Below, piece after piece: positions 10,801-19,489 of a stretch of DNA of 64,000 bases; the stretch's first letter is position 1, and the number at the start of each line of letters is the position of its first letter. The translations under genes were made by a program, and so were the position numbers. Below the pieces are notes generated by a model. It saw only the letters and a program-made list of their open reading frames with translations. It had not been told where the DNA came from and did no database searches. Origin of the DNA: Yersinia massiliensis CCUG 53443 (lineage in GTDB: Bacteria > Pseudomonadota > Gammaproteobacteria > Enterobacterales > Enterobacteriaceae); NCBI RefSeq assembly GCF_000312485.1, contig NZ_HE997643.1:357309-421308 (forward strand). The letters run 5' to 3'.

Positions 10801-11502
10801 TTAATGCCGATTGGCACCTGGTAAGCGCCGATTGATGGCATCAATGACCTTATCGCTCAGCGGTGTCAGCAATACCCAACTTGACCCCACCAGTACGACT
10901 GAAAGTGAACCCACCGCGATATCAGTGAACCAATGTGCGCCAATCATCACGCGTGGTAACGAGAAGATAACCACAATCAGTAATGCGATAACAAACGCCC
11001 CACGGGAGAAGTAGCGCAGCATAAAACAGGCAAAAATCATCAACATCATGCCATGGTCGCCGGGGAAGCTATCGCTAGAAGCATCTTTCGTTGGGATACC
11101 GGTTAATTCACTGACGCGATTAACGTTCTCAAACACCAGCGTAGGGCTGGGATGAGAAACCGGCAGCAGGTGCCCTAATTGGTTCAGGATAACGGCGGTT
11201 AACAACATCACAAATCCCATGACGATCAAACGGCGGCGGCCAGCCGGCGTTTCCTTCATAAAGAAGTAAAGATAAAGCGCGCCCATACACAGCAAAGAAA
11301 TGGCATCGAAAGCACGATTATTAGTGACTGCCACTAAATGCAAGAACGAAGGGCTGGAGAGCAGGTGTTGGTTGAAATAGAAGAAAATTGCCGAATCTAT
11401 TTTAAACCAAAAACCGTGATTCGCAGGAATATACCAAGATAGAAAAAGGACTATCCCGAGTAAATTGAGCAGTAGTATTGTCGGTAAATGACGACGGGTC
11501 AT
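10801..11502 (-). CDS. lpxT: Kdo2-lipid A phosphotransferase LpxT (PAP2 family)
   Basis: Inner-membrane enzyme that moves a phosphate from undecaprenyl pyrophosphate to the 1-phosphate of lipid A on the periplasmic face, giving lipid A 1-diphosphate and recycling the carrier lipid. 233 residues (237 in E. coli), six hydrophobic segments. The three PAP2 motifs are visible: KDASSDSFPGDHG in the middle (about residues 140-152) and RVMIGAHWFTD near 185-196. Close matches to the E. coli sequence (LSWYIPANHGFW, TNNRAFD) support orthology rather than a generic phosphatase. It lies between mepS and yeiR as in E. coli. Confidence 0.93.
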   Translation of the reverse strand: MTRRHLPTILLLNLLGIVLFLSWYIPANHGFWFKIDSAIFFYFNQHLLSSPSFLHLVAVTNNRAFDAISLLCMGALYLYFFMKETPAGRRRLIVMGFVMLLTAVILNQLGHLLPVSHPSPTLVFENVNRVSELTGIPTKDASSDSFPGDHGMMLMIFACFMLRYFSRGAFVIALLIVVIFSLPRVMIGAHWFTDIAVGSLSVVLVGSSWVLLTPLSDKVIDAINRRLPGANRH

Positions 11503-11572
11503 GCGCTGGCCTATAAATTTTCAATGTATTGATAGAGTAAAAAGTATGAATGGTGTAAAAAGTCGGGGCGTA

Positions 11573-12556
11573 TCATACCCCGTTACTTAAACGGATATTC
11601 AGTAATTCATGTTGTAATTTGTTCCAGTCTATTTCAGTTGCGTTAATTAGTTCAATTCGGCTATCGAGCGGTGGTATTTGGCGGGTCTCTATTTGTAAGT
11701 CTGCCCCTTGGCGATTAATGACTAATGTGCCTTCAGCAATACGCATTACCCCTTTGACCCGTTCAGCCGGATTCAATCGTACCCACTCCAATAGTGGAAC
11801 CGTATCAAATACGGTATCTGCATGAAATATCCAACCACAACTCAGATAATCTTGACCTTGATTAAGTGCTCGACGCCAAGGTTCAGCGCCTTTCAAGCTG
11901 AGTGCTGCCAACCCTTTTTTCTGCTGTGCGCCATGATGATGTGTGCCGTCGGGTAATTCATTATGATTAGTGTGTGGTATATCGAGTAATGCCACATCAA
12001 TTTTGCCTTGCTCAGCGTAATACAGTGGGCGGGTGACTGACTGCTGTTCCTGCCATTGCTGTAAGGCGGTGTAATCCGCGGCGCTATAAGTATCTCGCTT
12101 ATTCGCCACAATAATATCCGCAGCGGCTAATTGGTCGCGGAAATTCTCATTTTCTGTGTACCGAGGCTCACTCAATTGGCGGGCATCTAATAGACTGATT
12201 GTGGCGCGTAAATCAATCCAAGGCAGATAAGTCTCGGCGGTTAATAATGACAATATCTGTTTTGGATGGCCCAATCCTGTTGGCTCGATGAGCAAACGAT
12301 CGGGTTTTGCTTGTTGTAGCAGCATGTTCAGACCCACTTGCATGGGTAAACCATTAACGCAACACATACATCCGCCCGGTATTTCTTTCAATACTGCGCC
12401 GCTGTCTGCTAACAGCGCACCATCAATCCCAATCTCACCAAATTCATTGACCAGAACAGCCCACTTTTCATTTTCTGGCTTCTGTGAAAGTAAATGGCGA
12501 ATCGTGGTGGTTTTACCGCACCCCAGAAAGCCGGTAATCAGGTTGGTTTTTGTCAT
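11573..12556 (-). CDS. yeiR: Zinc-linked COG0523 GTPase YeiR
   Basis: P-loop GTPase of the G3E/COG0523 group, thought to act as a metal chaperone or in zinc homeostasis. 327 residues. Walker A is GFLGCGKT at residues 9-16, the metal-binding signature GGCMCC lies at 61-66, the base-recognition motif NKRD near 150, and a histidine-rich stretch (HTNHNELPDGTHHHG) near 195-210 precedes the C-terminal CobW-type domain. A GGAGG site sits six bases before the ATG. Upstream lies a short palindrome that might be a metal-responsive operator, though it is not a clear Zur box. Confidence 0.93.
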   Translation of the reverse strand: MTKTNLITGFLGCGKTTTIRHLLSQKPENEKWAVLVNEFGEIGIDGALLADSGAVLKEIPGGCMCCVNGLPMQVGLNMLLQQAKPDRLLIEPTGLGHPKQILSLLTAETYLPWIDLRATISLLDARQLSEPRYTENENFRDQLAAADIIVANKRDTYSAADYTALQQWQEQQSVTRPLYYAEQGKIDVALLDIPHTNHNELPDGTHHHGAQQKKGLAALSLKGAEPWRRALNQGQDYLSCGWIFHADTVFDTVPLLEWVRLNPAERVKGVMRIAEGTLVINRQGADLQIETRQIPPLDSRIELINATEIDWNKLQHELLNIRLSNGV

Positions 12557-12592
12557 TTTAGGCCTCCGGTATAAAAAATTTTTTTAAATAAA

Positions 12593-12625
12593 TTATCAAG
12601 GTGATAACTATTTCCAAGGTGATAA
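12593..12625. promoter_or_regulatory. Possible operator upstream of yeiR
   Basis: A perfect 6-3-6 palindrome TTATCA-AGG-TGATAA (12593-12607) is followed 18 bases on by a second CAAGGTGATAA copy (12615-12625). It lies 37-70 bases upstream of the yeiR ATG, where a repressor would act. It does not match the Zur consensus as I remember it. Confidence 0.35.
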
Positions 12626-12870
12626 TCAGAAAGGAGATAACCCCGAGTAAACTTATTTTTGAATGAAATGTACGCAAATAGAGAATATTTCCTAGGATGC
12701 GTAGGAATCCTGCCTAATCGTTATACACCGATAAGAAATATAATTCACTTCTTCGAGGTATTTTAGTGAGTTATAGACCGAGTAGGGCAATAAAAATTGC
12801 TCTAACATTCGTATTGCTCTGGCTGAAATCCTCTATCTTTAAAATGACAGATATGAGAGACGAGGTGGTT

Positions 12871-13197
12871 ATGAGCAATTATCGGGTACAAATTATCTTA
12901 GCGATAATGTTTTCATGGATAATCTCTTTCCCTGCAAGTAGTGCGCAATCCAACCTGTCAGTTTCAGGCACAATTACATTTCACGGTGCCATTGTAGACA
13001 GTCCATGTAATACGGCGGTAGTGAATCAAACGATGACAACAAGTTGTTATCGTAATGGCGAAACCCTGACTCATCGACAACCTCTTACACGTAATATGCC
13101 TTTACTCTCACAGTTACCGGGTAATTTAGCGTCTTCTCGTTTGGAATGGCTAAATCCGCAGCGTAGCTTGGGCATAATGACAGTGAGTTACCTTTAA
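12871..13197 (+). CDS. Small orphan fimbrial-subunit-like secreted protein
   Basis: 108 residues with an N-terminal signal peptide (about residues 1-25, ending PASSAQ). The mature N terminus has the look of a type 1 pilin subunit: GTITFHGAIVDSPC followed by a second cysteine in TSCYRNG, which would form the usual disulfide, and a C-terminal SLGIMTVSYL resembling the last strand of pilins. It is far shorter than a pilin (150-180 residues), as if the centre of the fold were missing, and there is no chaperone or usher nearby. I start it at 12871 because of the GAGG site just upstream; an open frame extends further 5'. No known function; secretion is likely, assembly into a fibre is doubtful. Confidence 0.6.
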   Translation: MSNYRVQIILAIMFSWIISFPASSAQSNLSVSGTITFHGAIVDSPCNTAVVNQTMTTSCYRNGETLTHRQPLTRNMPLLSQLPGNLASSRLEWLNPQRSLGIMTVSYL

Positions 13198-13231
13198 TAT
13201 TTCCAGTCGTATTATTCTCAATGGCATCAAG

Positions 13232-13260
13232 TCACGGCTTATCATCTCGATAAGCCGTGA
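13232..13260. terminator. Strong hairpin between the fimbrial-like gene and uxuR
   Basis: Perfect 12-base stem (TCACGGCTTATC, 13232-13243, pairing with 13249-13260) around a five-base loop, 35 bases after the fimbrial-like stop. No T-run follows, so it may be a factor-dependent or weak terminator. Confidence 0.6.
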
Positions 13261-13312
13261 TAAACCTCATAATGCTGTTTGACCGCATGATATACTCACC
13301 TCATTCAAACAC

Positions 13313-13332
13313 CCTTTTGGTCAGGCCAATTA
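13313..13332. promoter_or_regulatory. Candidate UxuR operator (autoregulatory)
   Basis: Palindrome TTGG-TCAGG-CCAA (13317-13329), 59 bases before the uxuR start. The same TTGG-N5-CCAA pattern occurs twice between uxuB and uxuA, so it probably binds UxuR and lets it control itself. Confidence 0.6.
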
Positions 13333-13387
13333 AGCCTATCGATAATTTCCATATCGATGCTAACAGCGTGATGCAGGAAATAAGGTT

Positions 13388-14131
13388 ATGCGGTTATATC
13401 AGGAAGTGGGCAGTCAACTGCGCGAATCCATTGTTAACGGGCAGTACAAGTTAGGCGATCGTTTACCGCCTGAGCGTGATATCGCTGAAAATTTCAGCGT
13501 CAGTCGCAGTGTAGTGCGTGAAGCACTGATTATGCTGGAGCTGGAAAAGTTGATTGAAGTGCGTAAAGGCTCCGGTGTTTACGTGGTCAATGTGCCAGAT
13601 ACCTTATCAGAGGGGGAATCTGCTGTTTCCGCTGACAGTGGATATGGCCCCTTTGAGCTGTTGCAAGCCCGCCAACTGTTGGAAAGTGAAGTCGCTGCGT
13701 TCGCTGCTATGCAGGCTACCAAGGCCGATATCATTAAAATGCGACATGCTATTGAGCTGGAGAAAACGGCACTGGCAGCGGGTGCTGTGGATGAAAGTGC
13801 TGATGAGTTATTTCATTGCCTGCTAGCGCAATCGACACAAAATAGCGTCCTAGCTAATATGGTTGCAGAAGCCTGGCAAGCCAGGAAAACCAGCGCGATG
13901 TGGCAGGGGGCTCACAGTCATACGATTGATTTTAGTTACCGCTGGCAATGGTTGGAAGACCACCAAAAAATCCTGCAAGCCGTATTACGTCGCGACAGTA
14001 AAGCTGCCAAGCAAGCCATGTGGCAGCATTTGGAGAACGTTAAAATTAAGCTGCTGGCACTTTCTGATGCGGATCATCCGGATTTTGACGGGTATTTGTT
14101 TGAATCAGCGCCGAATCAGTTAGAAGAGTAA
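13388..14131 (+). CDS. uxuR: GntR/FadR-family regulator of hexuronate catabolism (UxuR-type)
   Basis: DNA-binding repressor that should respond to D-fructuronate or D-mannonate. 247 residues: a winged helix-turn-helix at about 1-70 (GDRLPPERDIAENFSVSRSVVREAL) and an all-helical FCD ligand domain from about 85 (GPFELLQARQLLESEVA) to 235, with the metal-ligand type residues of that domain (DELFH, EDHQKIL, MWQHLENVK). The C-terminal DGYLFES resembles UxuR more than ExuR. The start at 13388 is the only ATG in frame before a stop upstream; the N terminus is about ten residues shorter than E. coli UxuR. It faces uxuB in convergent orientation. Confidence 0.85.
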   Translation: MRLYQEVGSQLRESIVNGQYKLGDRLPPERDIAENFSVSRSVVREALIMLELEKLIEVRKGSGVYVVNVPDTLSEGESAVSADSGYGPFELLQARQLLESEVAAFAAMQATKADIIKMRHAIELEKTALAAGAVDESADELFHCLLAQSTQNSVLANMVAEAWQARKTSAMWQGAHSHTIDFSYRWQWLEDHQKILQAVLRRDSKAAKQAMWQHLENVKIKLLALSDADHPDFDGYLFESAPNQLEE

Positions 14132-14190
14132 TGATCCCACCCCTGATCGTTTGGCGCTGTCGATGGACAACGCCAATGATTGGTGGGGTA

Positions 14191-14280
14191 CTATCGGCTG
14201 AATAACATTTATTTAGCCGCAGCATTTAGGCATAGTAGTATTTAGCCCTAGTCGTATTCAGCCGATAGTATTCAGCCACG
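14191..14280. repeat. Degenerate 13-16 bp tandem repeat with a perfect 14-bp inverted repeat
   Basis: Five degenerate head-to-tail units beginning ATTTAGCC/ATTCAGCC occupy about 14210-14280. CTATCGGCTGAATA at 14191-14204 is perfectly complementary to 14255-14268, so the RNA could fold into a long hairpin between the convergent uxuR and uxuB genes. Confidence 0.75.
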
Positions 14281-14283
14281 GCA

Positions 14284-15756
14284 TTAATTCTGCAACGCTA
14301 GTCGCTTAACACACTCTTTAGCCCCAAATTTTTGCAAACTGAGATAAGCCTCAGTGACCGCTTGAACAAATTCTTGCTGCTGTGGCAAGGATTCACCAAA
14401 CAGTGATTTCAACGAGAGCAAACTCTGCACGCGCGCAATGCCATCTTCGCTGTTAGCGACGCACTTCTTAAAGCTATCAACCATAGGGTCACGGATATCA
14501 ATAGGTTGACCACTATCATCGACACCACTGACATAACGCATCCAACCGGCGATACCCAATGCCAGGCAACGATAGCTTCCTCCGTGCTGGAGATGCCAGC
14601 GTACAGAATCCAACATCCGCTGTGGTAATTTCTGGCTACCATCCATCGCAATTTGCCATGTGCGATGTTTGAGTGCCGGATTGCAATAGCGTTCGATCAA
14701 TTGGTCCGCATAAGCATTGAGATCAACACCTGTGACGCGCAAAGTGGGAGCCTGTTCTTCCATCATTAAGCGACGTGCGGTTAAACGATAGTTATCGTCA
14801 GCCATGCAATCATTAATGTGCTGATAACCCGCCAGATAACCCAAATATGAGAGATAAGAATGGCTCCCGTTGAGCATACGCAGCTTCATTTCTTCAAAGG
14901 GTAAAACATCGTCAACCAATTGCACGCCAGCCACTTGCCAATCTGGGCGGCCAGCCACAAATTTGTCTTCGACCACCCACTGAATGAACGGCTCGCAGGC
15001 TATACCACAAGGGTCAGCAACAGTAAGAGCATCAGCGATTTCTTGTAGAGATTCAGGTGTGGCCGCGGGAACAATGCGATCAACCATCGTATTGGGGAAA
15101 GTCACATTTTGGCTGATCCATTGGGCTAATTCGGGGTTGCGAGCGGTTGCCAATCCCATCACGGCATTTTTGACCACATGACCATTTTCCGGAATGTTAT
15201 CGCAGGACAGCACGGTAAATGGCGGCAAACCCCGTAAACGACGCAGACGCAGTGCTTCGACCAAAATTCCTGGCGCTGAGGTTGGCGCATCCGGTATGGC
15301 CAAATCGGCGCGGACAAATTCATTTTGCAGATCTAACTGACCTGTACCCGGCTCGATGCAATAACCTTTTTCCGTAATGGTCAGAGAAACAATGGCGACC
15401 TGTGGTTCAGCTAATTTTTCCAGCACCTGCATGATGCCATCTAACCGAGCATGCACCGACTCGCAAACGGAACCGACAATAATGGCCTGATGACCTTGCG
15501 CACCTTTTTCCAGAACGGAAAAGAGATGATCTTGTTGGCGTAAATTTTGAATCAAGACATCGCCACCAAACAGACTGACTTCACATATCCCCCAGTCCCC
15601 CCCTTGCTTATTGAGCACTCGGTCGGTCAGGAGTGCTTGATGGGCGCGATGGAATGCACCAAAACCGATGTGAACAATACGGCTTTTCAGCGCTGCTCTA
15701 TCATAAGTAGGTCGCTGTACATTGGCTGGAAGTGTGCTGTTGGCAATGGTGTTCAT
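14284..15756 (-). CDS. uxuB: D-fructuronate (mannonate) oxidoreductase, YeiQ-type UxuB
   Basis: NAD-dependent polyol dehydrogenase that interconverts D-fructuronate and D-mannonate in glucuronate breakdown. 490 residues: N-terminal Rossmann domain starting RIVHIGFGAFHRAHQA, then a helical C-terminal domain with the family motif KLRMLNGSHSYLSYLG (about residues 290-305). Detailed wording (TDRVLNKQGGDWGICE, FTVLSCDNIPENGHVV) is closer to E. coli YeiQ than to E. coli UxuB, and the position between yeiR and yeiP is that of yeiQ, so this is the yeiQ orthologue. Here it is divergent from uxuA, which supports a true role in hexuronate use. Two candidate UxuR operators lie in the shared upstream region. 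Confidence 0.88.
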   Translation of the reverse strand: MNTIANSTLPANVQRPTYDRAALKSRIVHIGFGAFHRAHQALLTDRVLNKQGGDWGICEVSLFGGDVLIQNLRQQDHLFSVLEKGAQGHQAIIVGSVCESVHARLDGIMQVLEKLAEPQVAIVSLTITEKGYCIEPGTGQLDLQNEFVRADLAIPDAPTSAPGILVEALRLRRLRGLPPFTVLSCDNIPENGHVVKNAVMGLATARNPELAQWISQNVTFPNTMVDRIVPAATPESLQEIADALTVADPCGIACEPFIQWVVEDKFVAGRPDWQVAGVQLVDDVLPFEEMKLRMLNGSHSYLSYLGYLAGYQHINDCMADDNYRLTARRLMMEEQAPTLRVTGVDLNAYADQLIERYCNPALKHRTWQIAMDGSQKLPQRMLDSVRWHLQHGGSYRCLALGIAGWMRYVSGVDDSGQPIDIRDPMVDSFKKCVANSEDGIARVQSLLSLKSLFGESLPQQQEFVQAVTEAYLSLQKFGAKECVKRLALQN

Positions 15757-15938
15757 GCGTTACTCCAAAATTATTCACCCCGATGATGAAGGGTTGACAT
15801 AAAAAGTGGCAGATAAAAGTTATTAGACCAGTTTCAGTTGGCGATCCGTAGGAAAAAAAAGCCACAGCATACCGACCATTTTCTTTTGCTTGTTGCCATG
15901 AATATCGGCTTGCAGTGTAAAGCCATATGACAGAAAAT

Positions 15939-15988
15939 AAAATTGGTAAGTCCAATTTTGATTATATTCGTGAGTTGGATCAACCAAT
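15939..15988. promoter_or_regulatory. Paired candidate UxuR operators between uxuB and uxuA
   Basis: Site 1 is AAAATTGG-TAAGT-CCAATTTT (15939-15959), perfect 8-base arms; site 2 is TTGG-ATCAA-CCAA (15975-15987). Their centres are 32 bases apart, three helical turns, so two repressor dimers could bind the same DNA face. Site 2 overlaps a weak CRP-like GTGA-N6-TCA. Confidence 0.65.
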
Positions 15989-16116
15989 GAGGTTTTGCTT
16001 TTTGACACGCAACGTATAAAGCGTAAGGATAAAGCTGAGTGATACCTCTTGGAAATCGGTATAACAACATTTTTAGCACCTGAACAGTTTACGCATACGC
16101 AGAAGGTAGAAAATAA

Positions 16117-17307
16117 ATGGAACAAACATGGCGTTGGTATGGACCGAATGATCCGGTGTCGTTAGATGATATCCGTCAGGCGGGGGCAACCGGAGTAGTG
16201 ACGGCATTACATCACATCCCAAATGGCGAAGTCTGGCCGGTAAGTGAAATTAAACAACGTCAGGCTGAATTAGCGGCGAAAGGGTTGGTGTGGTCGGTAG
16301 TGGAAAGCGTACCGATCCATGAAGAGATCAAAACCCACAGTGGCAATTATCAGCAACATATTGAGAATTACCAACAAACCCTGCGAAACCTTGCAGCCTG
16401 CGGTATTGATACTGTGTGCTACAACTTTATGCCCGTGCTGGATTGGACACGAACGGATCTGGAATATCAATTGCCAGATGGCTCCAAAGCATTGCGTTTT
16501 GATCAGATAGCTTTTGCGACCTTCGAGTTACACATTCTGAAACGCCCTGGTGCTGTCAATGACTACACTGCTGAAGAGCAAGCACAGGCGGCAGATTATT
16601 TCGATGCCATGTCTGAGGCGGATATCGCTAAATTGACGGGCAATATCATTGCAGGTCTACCGGGCGCAGAAGAAGGTTATACGTTGGATCAATTCCGTGC
16701 ACGTCTGGCGGAGTATGACGGCATCGATAAAGCGCAATTGCGGGAAAATATGGCTTATTTCTTGCGCGCCATTATCCCAGTAGCAGAACAAGTTGGGTTG
16801 CGTATGGCGGTTCACCCTGATGATCCACCGCGTCCAATTCTCGGCTTGCCGCGTATTGTTTCGACCATCGAAGATATGCAGTGGCTGAAGGAAACCGTTG
16901 ATAGCATTCATAACGGTTTTACCATGTGTACCGGTTCTTACGGCGTTCGCGCGGATAATGATTTGGTCAAAATGATCGAAACCTTTGGGGATCGTATCCA
17001 CTTTACCCATTTGCGCTCAACATGCCGCGAAGGGAATCCGAAAACCTTCCATGAAGGCGGTCATTTGCAAGGCGATGTCGATATGTATTCCGTGGTTAAA
17101 GCGATTTTAACGGAAGAGCAGCGTCGTCAGACCGCCGGTGATATGCGTCCGATCCCGATGCGACCAGACCACGGGCACCAGATGCTAGATGATTTGCATA
17201 AGAAAACCAATCCAGGGTATTCAGCGATTGGTCGGTTGAAAGGGTTAGCTGAAGTGCGCGGTGTGGAGTTGGCGTTGAAGAGGGCGTTCTTCCCTGAGTT
17301 CAAATAA
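16117..17307 (+). CDS. uxuA: D-mannonate dehydratase UxuA
   Basis: Dehydrates D-mannonate to 2-keto-3-deoxygluconate, which then enters the KDG pathway. 396 residues (394 in E. coli), a metal-dependent TIM barrel. Very close to E. coli throughout: [16 protein letters not shown] at the start, [14 protein letters not shown] near residue 100, and metal/substrate residues in [30 protein letters not shown] and [12 protein letters not shown]. Transcribed away from uxuB across a 360-base control region holding two candidate UxuR sites. No isomerase (uxaC) or transporter gene is next to it, so the pathway must be completed elsewhere. Confidence 0.96.
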   Translation: MEQTWRWYGPNDPVSLDDIRQAGATGVVTALHHIPNGEVWPVSEIKQRQAELAAKGLVWSVVESVPIHEEIKTHSGNYQQHIENYQQTLRNLAACGIDTVCYNFMPVLDWTRTDLEYQLPDGSKALRFDQIAFATFELHILKRPGAVNDYTAEEQAQAADYFDAMSEADIAKLTGNIIAGLPGAEEGYTLDQFRARLAEYDGIDKAQLRENMAYFLRAIIPVAEQVGLRMAVHPDDPPRPILGLPRIVSTIEDMQWLKETVDSIHNGFTMCTGSYGVRADNDLVKMIETFGDRIHFTHLRSTCREGNPKTFHEGGHLQGDVDMYSVVKAILTEEQRRQTAGDMRPIPMRPDHGHQMLDDLHKKTNPGYSAIGRLKGLAEVRGVELALKRAFFPEFK

Positions 17308-17393
17308 CATCCCCGTCAGTTTTCAAATTGCCTGTGTGTTGGCTGCATTCTCCGTAGCCAGTGTTCGGTCAATAAACTAAGTTGTCAATGAAT

Positions 17394-17416
17394 TAAGGGC
17401 CGACTTCCGGCCCTTA
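17394..17416. terminator. Hairpin between uxuA and efpL
   Basis: Perfect nine-base stem TAAGGGCCG / CGGCCCTTA around a five-base loop, between two convergent genes. It lacks a clear T-run on either strand, so efficiency is uncertain. Confidence 0.6.
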
Positions 17417-17461
17417 ATATCGATACAATCCCTTAATCCCTACTTAGCGAGATGAAGGGGA

Positions 17462-18034
17462 TTACTCTGCGCGGCCCATATAACGGCGTTCCGCAATATG
17501 GATACGGATCTTTTCACCTGGGCTGATATATTCTGGCACCTGAATGGATAGACCGGTACTCATCACAGCTGGTTTGTTACGGGCGCTGGCTGATGCCCCT
17601 TTGATGCTAGGCGCTGTCTCAACAATTTCCATATCAACGGTTTGCGGCAATTCTAACGCCAGCAATTGGCCATCCATGGTTAACACTTGCATACCCGGCA
17701 TACCGCCTTCAGGGATAAACAACAGCTCATCTTCGATCTGTTCTTTTTTGAAGTTATATGGCGTGTAATCTTCATCATCCATAAAGACGTATTCGTCGCC
17801 ATCGATATAAGAGAAATTCACAGAACGACGCGTCAGGGTGATGGTATCGAGGATCTCATCGCCTTTAAAACGCTCTTCAACTTTTAAACCTGTACGCACA
17901 TCAGAAAAACGCATTTTATACAGGGTACTTGCGCCACGGGCGCTTGGGCTTTGCACATCAATATCTTTCACCAGCAGCAATTTGCCGTTGAGGTTGACTG
18001 CCATACCACGTTTAATTTCGTTAGCTCTTGCCAT
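17462..18034 (-). CDS. efpL: Elongation factor P-like protein EfpL (YeiP)
   Basis: Three-domain tRNA-shaped protein related to EF-P that enters the ribosome E site and relieves stalling. 190 residues, the same as E. coli YeiP. The domain I loop reads [12 protein letters not shown], with an arginine near position 33 at the tip in place of the modified lysine of EF-P, which is the hallmark of the EfpL branch. I use the ATG at 18034 ([10 protein letters not shown]), matching the family, rather than five codons upstream. Convergent with uxuA. The paralogue assignment is firm; which stalling sequences it favours cannot be read here. Confidence 0.93.
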   Translation of the reverse strand: MARANEIKRGMAVNLNGKLLLVKDIDVQSPSARGASTLYKMRFSDVRTGLKVEERFKGDEILDTITLTRRSVNFSYIDGDEYVFMDDEDYTPYNFKKEQIEDELLFIPEGGMPGMQVLTMDGQLLALELPQTVDMEIVETAPSIKGASASARNKPAVMSTGLSIQVPEYISPGEKIRIHIAERRYMGRAE

Positions 18035-18147
18035 AAAAATAACCGCCAATCAGGGTTGAAGATAAGTTGCGACAACTTACCCGTGCCAGATGATTCAGGC
18101 AAGCAGATAGCGCAAAAAAGCGTAAGATTTTCGAGGCCAAATTGACC

Positions 18148-19392
18148 TTACGCATACACTGGCAAAAGGCCGAACAGTGCGGCGATGTGCGCGACCGCAT
18201 TCACCAGGCCAAACAGGATAATAAAGCCAATCATAAAGCGGCCCCCCGGTGCCCGGTAAACGGCTTTCGGGAAGCGCTGACGGCTGGCGCGCGCCATCAG
18301 TGCTGGCACGATCACCGCCCAAATGGTGGCGGCTAAGCCGGCGAAGCCAATGGCGTATAAGAAGCCGTTAGGGAACAGCAGCGCGCCAAGGGTTGGTGGT
18401 ACAAAAGTGATTAATGCAGACTTAGTTCGCCCGCTGCGGTTATCAGAGAATTTGAAGAAATCAGCAATGTAATCGAACAGACCAAGGGATACCCCGAGGA
18501 ACGAGCTTGCGAGTGCCATATAAGAAAACGCATTGAGTAATTGGCTGGTGGCTTGACTGGTCGACACGCTATCCATTTGTTTTAGCAAACTGCCGATATT
18601 GCCACCATCAGCAATCACTTGTTTGAAAGCATCCCGAGCGATATTGCCCTGAATGGCATACTGCCATAACACATAGATAACCAGTGCGATCAAGGTGCCG
18701 TACAGCAGACTACGTACCACAGCCTTACTGTCTTTTTGATAATATTTCACCAGTCCTGGCACATTACCGTGATAGCCGAATGAGGTTAGCAAGTAGGGCA
18801 GTGCCGCCAGTGCATAAGGTAAATAATGAGCATTACTGTCAGTTTGATTAAATAGAACAGTGCTTTGCACGTGACTAAACATATCGCCGACGGACATGAC
18901 AAAGGTGATAACCATACCGCCGATTAAGATCGTACTCAGGCGGTCAACAGCGCGAGTCGATAACCAAACAATAAAGGCCACCAATACGGCAAAGATAAAA
19001 CCTGATTCAGTTTGGCCGATGCCCGCCACGTTTTGCAGCGTATGCGTGATAATTGAGCCACCGGCAGAGATATAGGCGTAAGTCAGAATATAAAGCACGA
19101 AGGTTATCGACAGCCCATTGATTGAGCTCCACACCTTACCGAGCAAATCTTTCACCATGGTGTGAAAGCTCGCCCCAGTCGGGTAGTTCAGGTTAGCTTC
19201 CAGAATCATTAGGCCGGATATCAACATACAAGCCCACGTATAAATCAGCAGCATGACTGAACCGCTAAACCATACCCCAGCCGTCACAATTGGGATTGAA
19301 AACATACCCGCGCCCACGGCAGTGCCTGCGATAATCATCGCGCCACCGAGGACGGAAGGTCGTGATAACGGTTGGGATAAATCCATCGACAT
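18148..19392 (-). CDS. mtr: Tryptophan-specific permease Mtr (HAAAP family)
   Basis: High-affinity proton-coupled tryptophan importer in the inner membrane. 414 residues with 11 hydrophobic segments, the same size as E. coli Mtr. Conserved segments include GGAMIIAGTAVGAGMFS at the first helix, LMILEANLNY, FVLYILTYAYISAGGSI and SFGYHGNVPGLVKYY, and the C terminus ends FGLLPVY as in Mtr. It is closer to Mtr than to TyrP or TnaB. The upstream region contains a promoter overlapped by a TrpR-like operator and a possible TyrR box, the same two controls known for E. coli mtr, which supports the substrate call. Confidence 0.88.
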   Translation of the reverse strand: MSMDLSQPLSRPSVLGGAMIIAGTAVGAGMFSIPIVTAGVWFSGSVMLLIYTWACMLISGLMILEANLNYPTGASFHTMVKDLLGKVWSSINGLSITFVLYILTYAYISAGGSIITHTLQNVAGIGQTESGFIFAVLVAFIVWLSTRAVDRLSTILIGGMVITFVMSVGDMFSHVQSTVLFNQTDSNAHYLPYALAALPYLLTSFGYHGNVPGLVKYYQKDSKAVVRSLLYGTLIALVIYVLWQYAIQGNIARDAFKQVIADGGNIGSLLKQMDSVSTSQATSQLLNAFSYMALASSFLGVSLGLFDYIADFFKFSDNRSGRTKSALITFVPPTLGALLFPNGFLYAIGFAGLAATIWAVIVPALMARASRQRFPKAVYRAPGGRFMIGFIILFGLVNAVAHIAALFGLLPVYA

Positions 19393-19431
19393 CTTTTCTC
19401 CAAATTCCCTTTATCTTTGCGATGGGAATCA

Positions 19432-19463
19432 ATTGTGTTGGGAACTAATAATTGTGTTGGGAA
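19432..19463. repeat. 13-bp direct repeat in the mtr leader
   Basis: ATTGTGTTGGGAA occurs at 19432-19444 and 19451-19463, inside the transcribed leader of mtr (about 100 bases long by the promoter call). Confidence 0.7.
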
Positions 19464-19489
19464 TAAAGAATAGTGATAACAGTTCTTTC

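Noticed and set aside
15823..16125. Minus-strand open frames in the uxuB-uxuA gap
   Set aside because: They cover the operator pair and the uxuA start; no conserved protein features.
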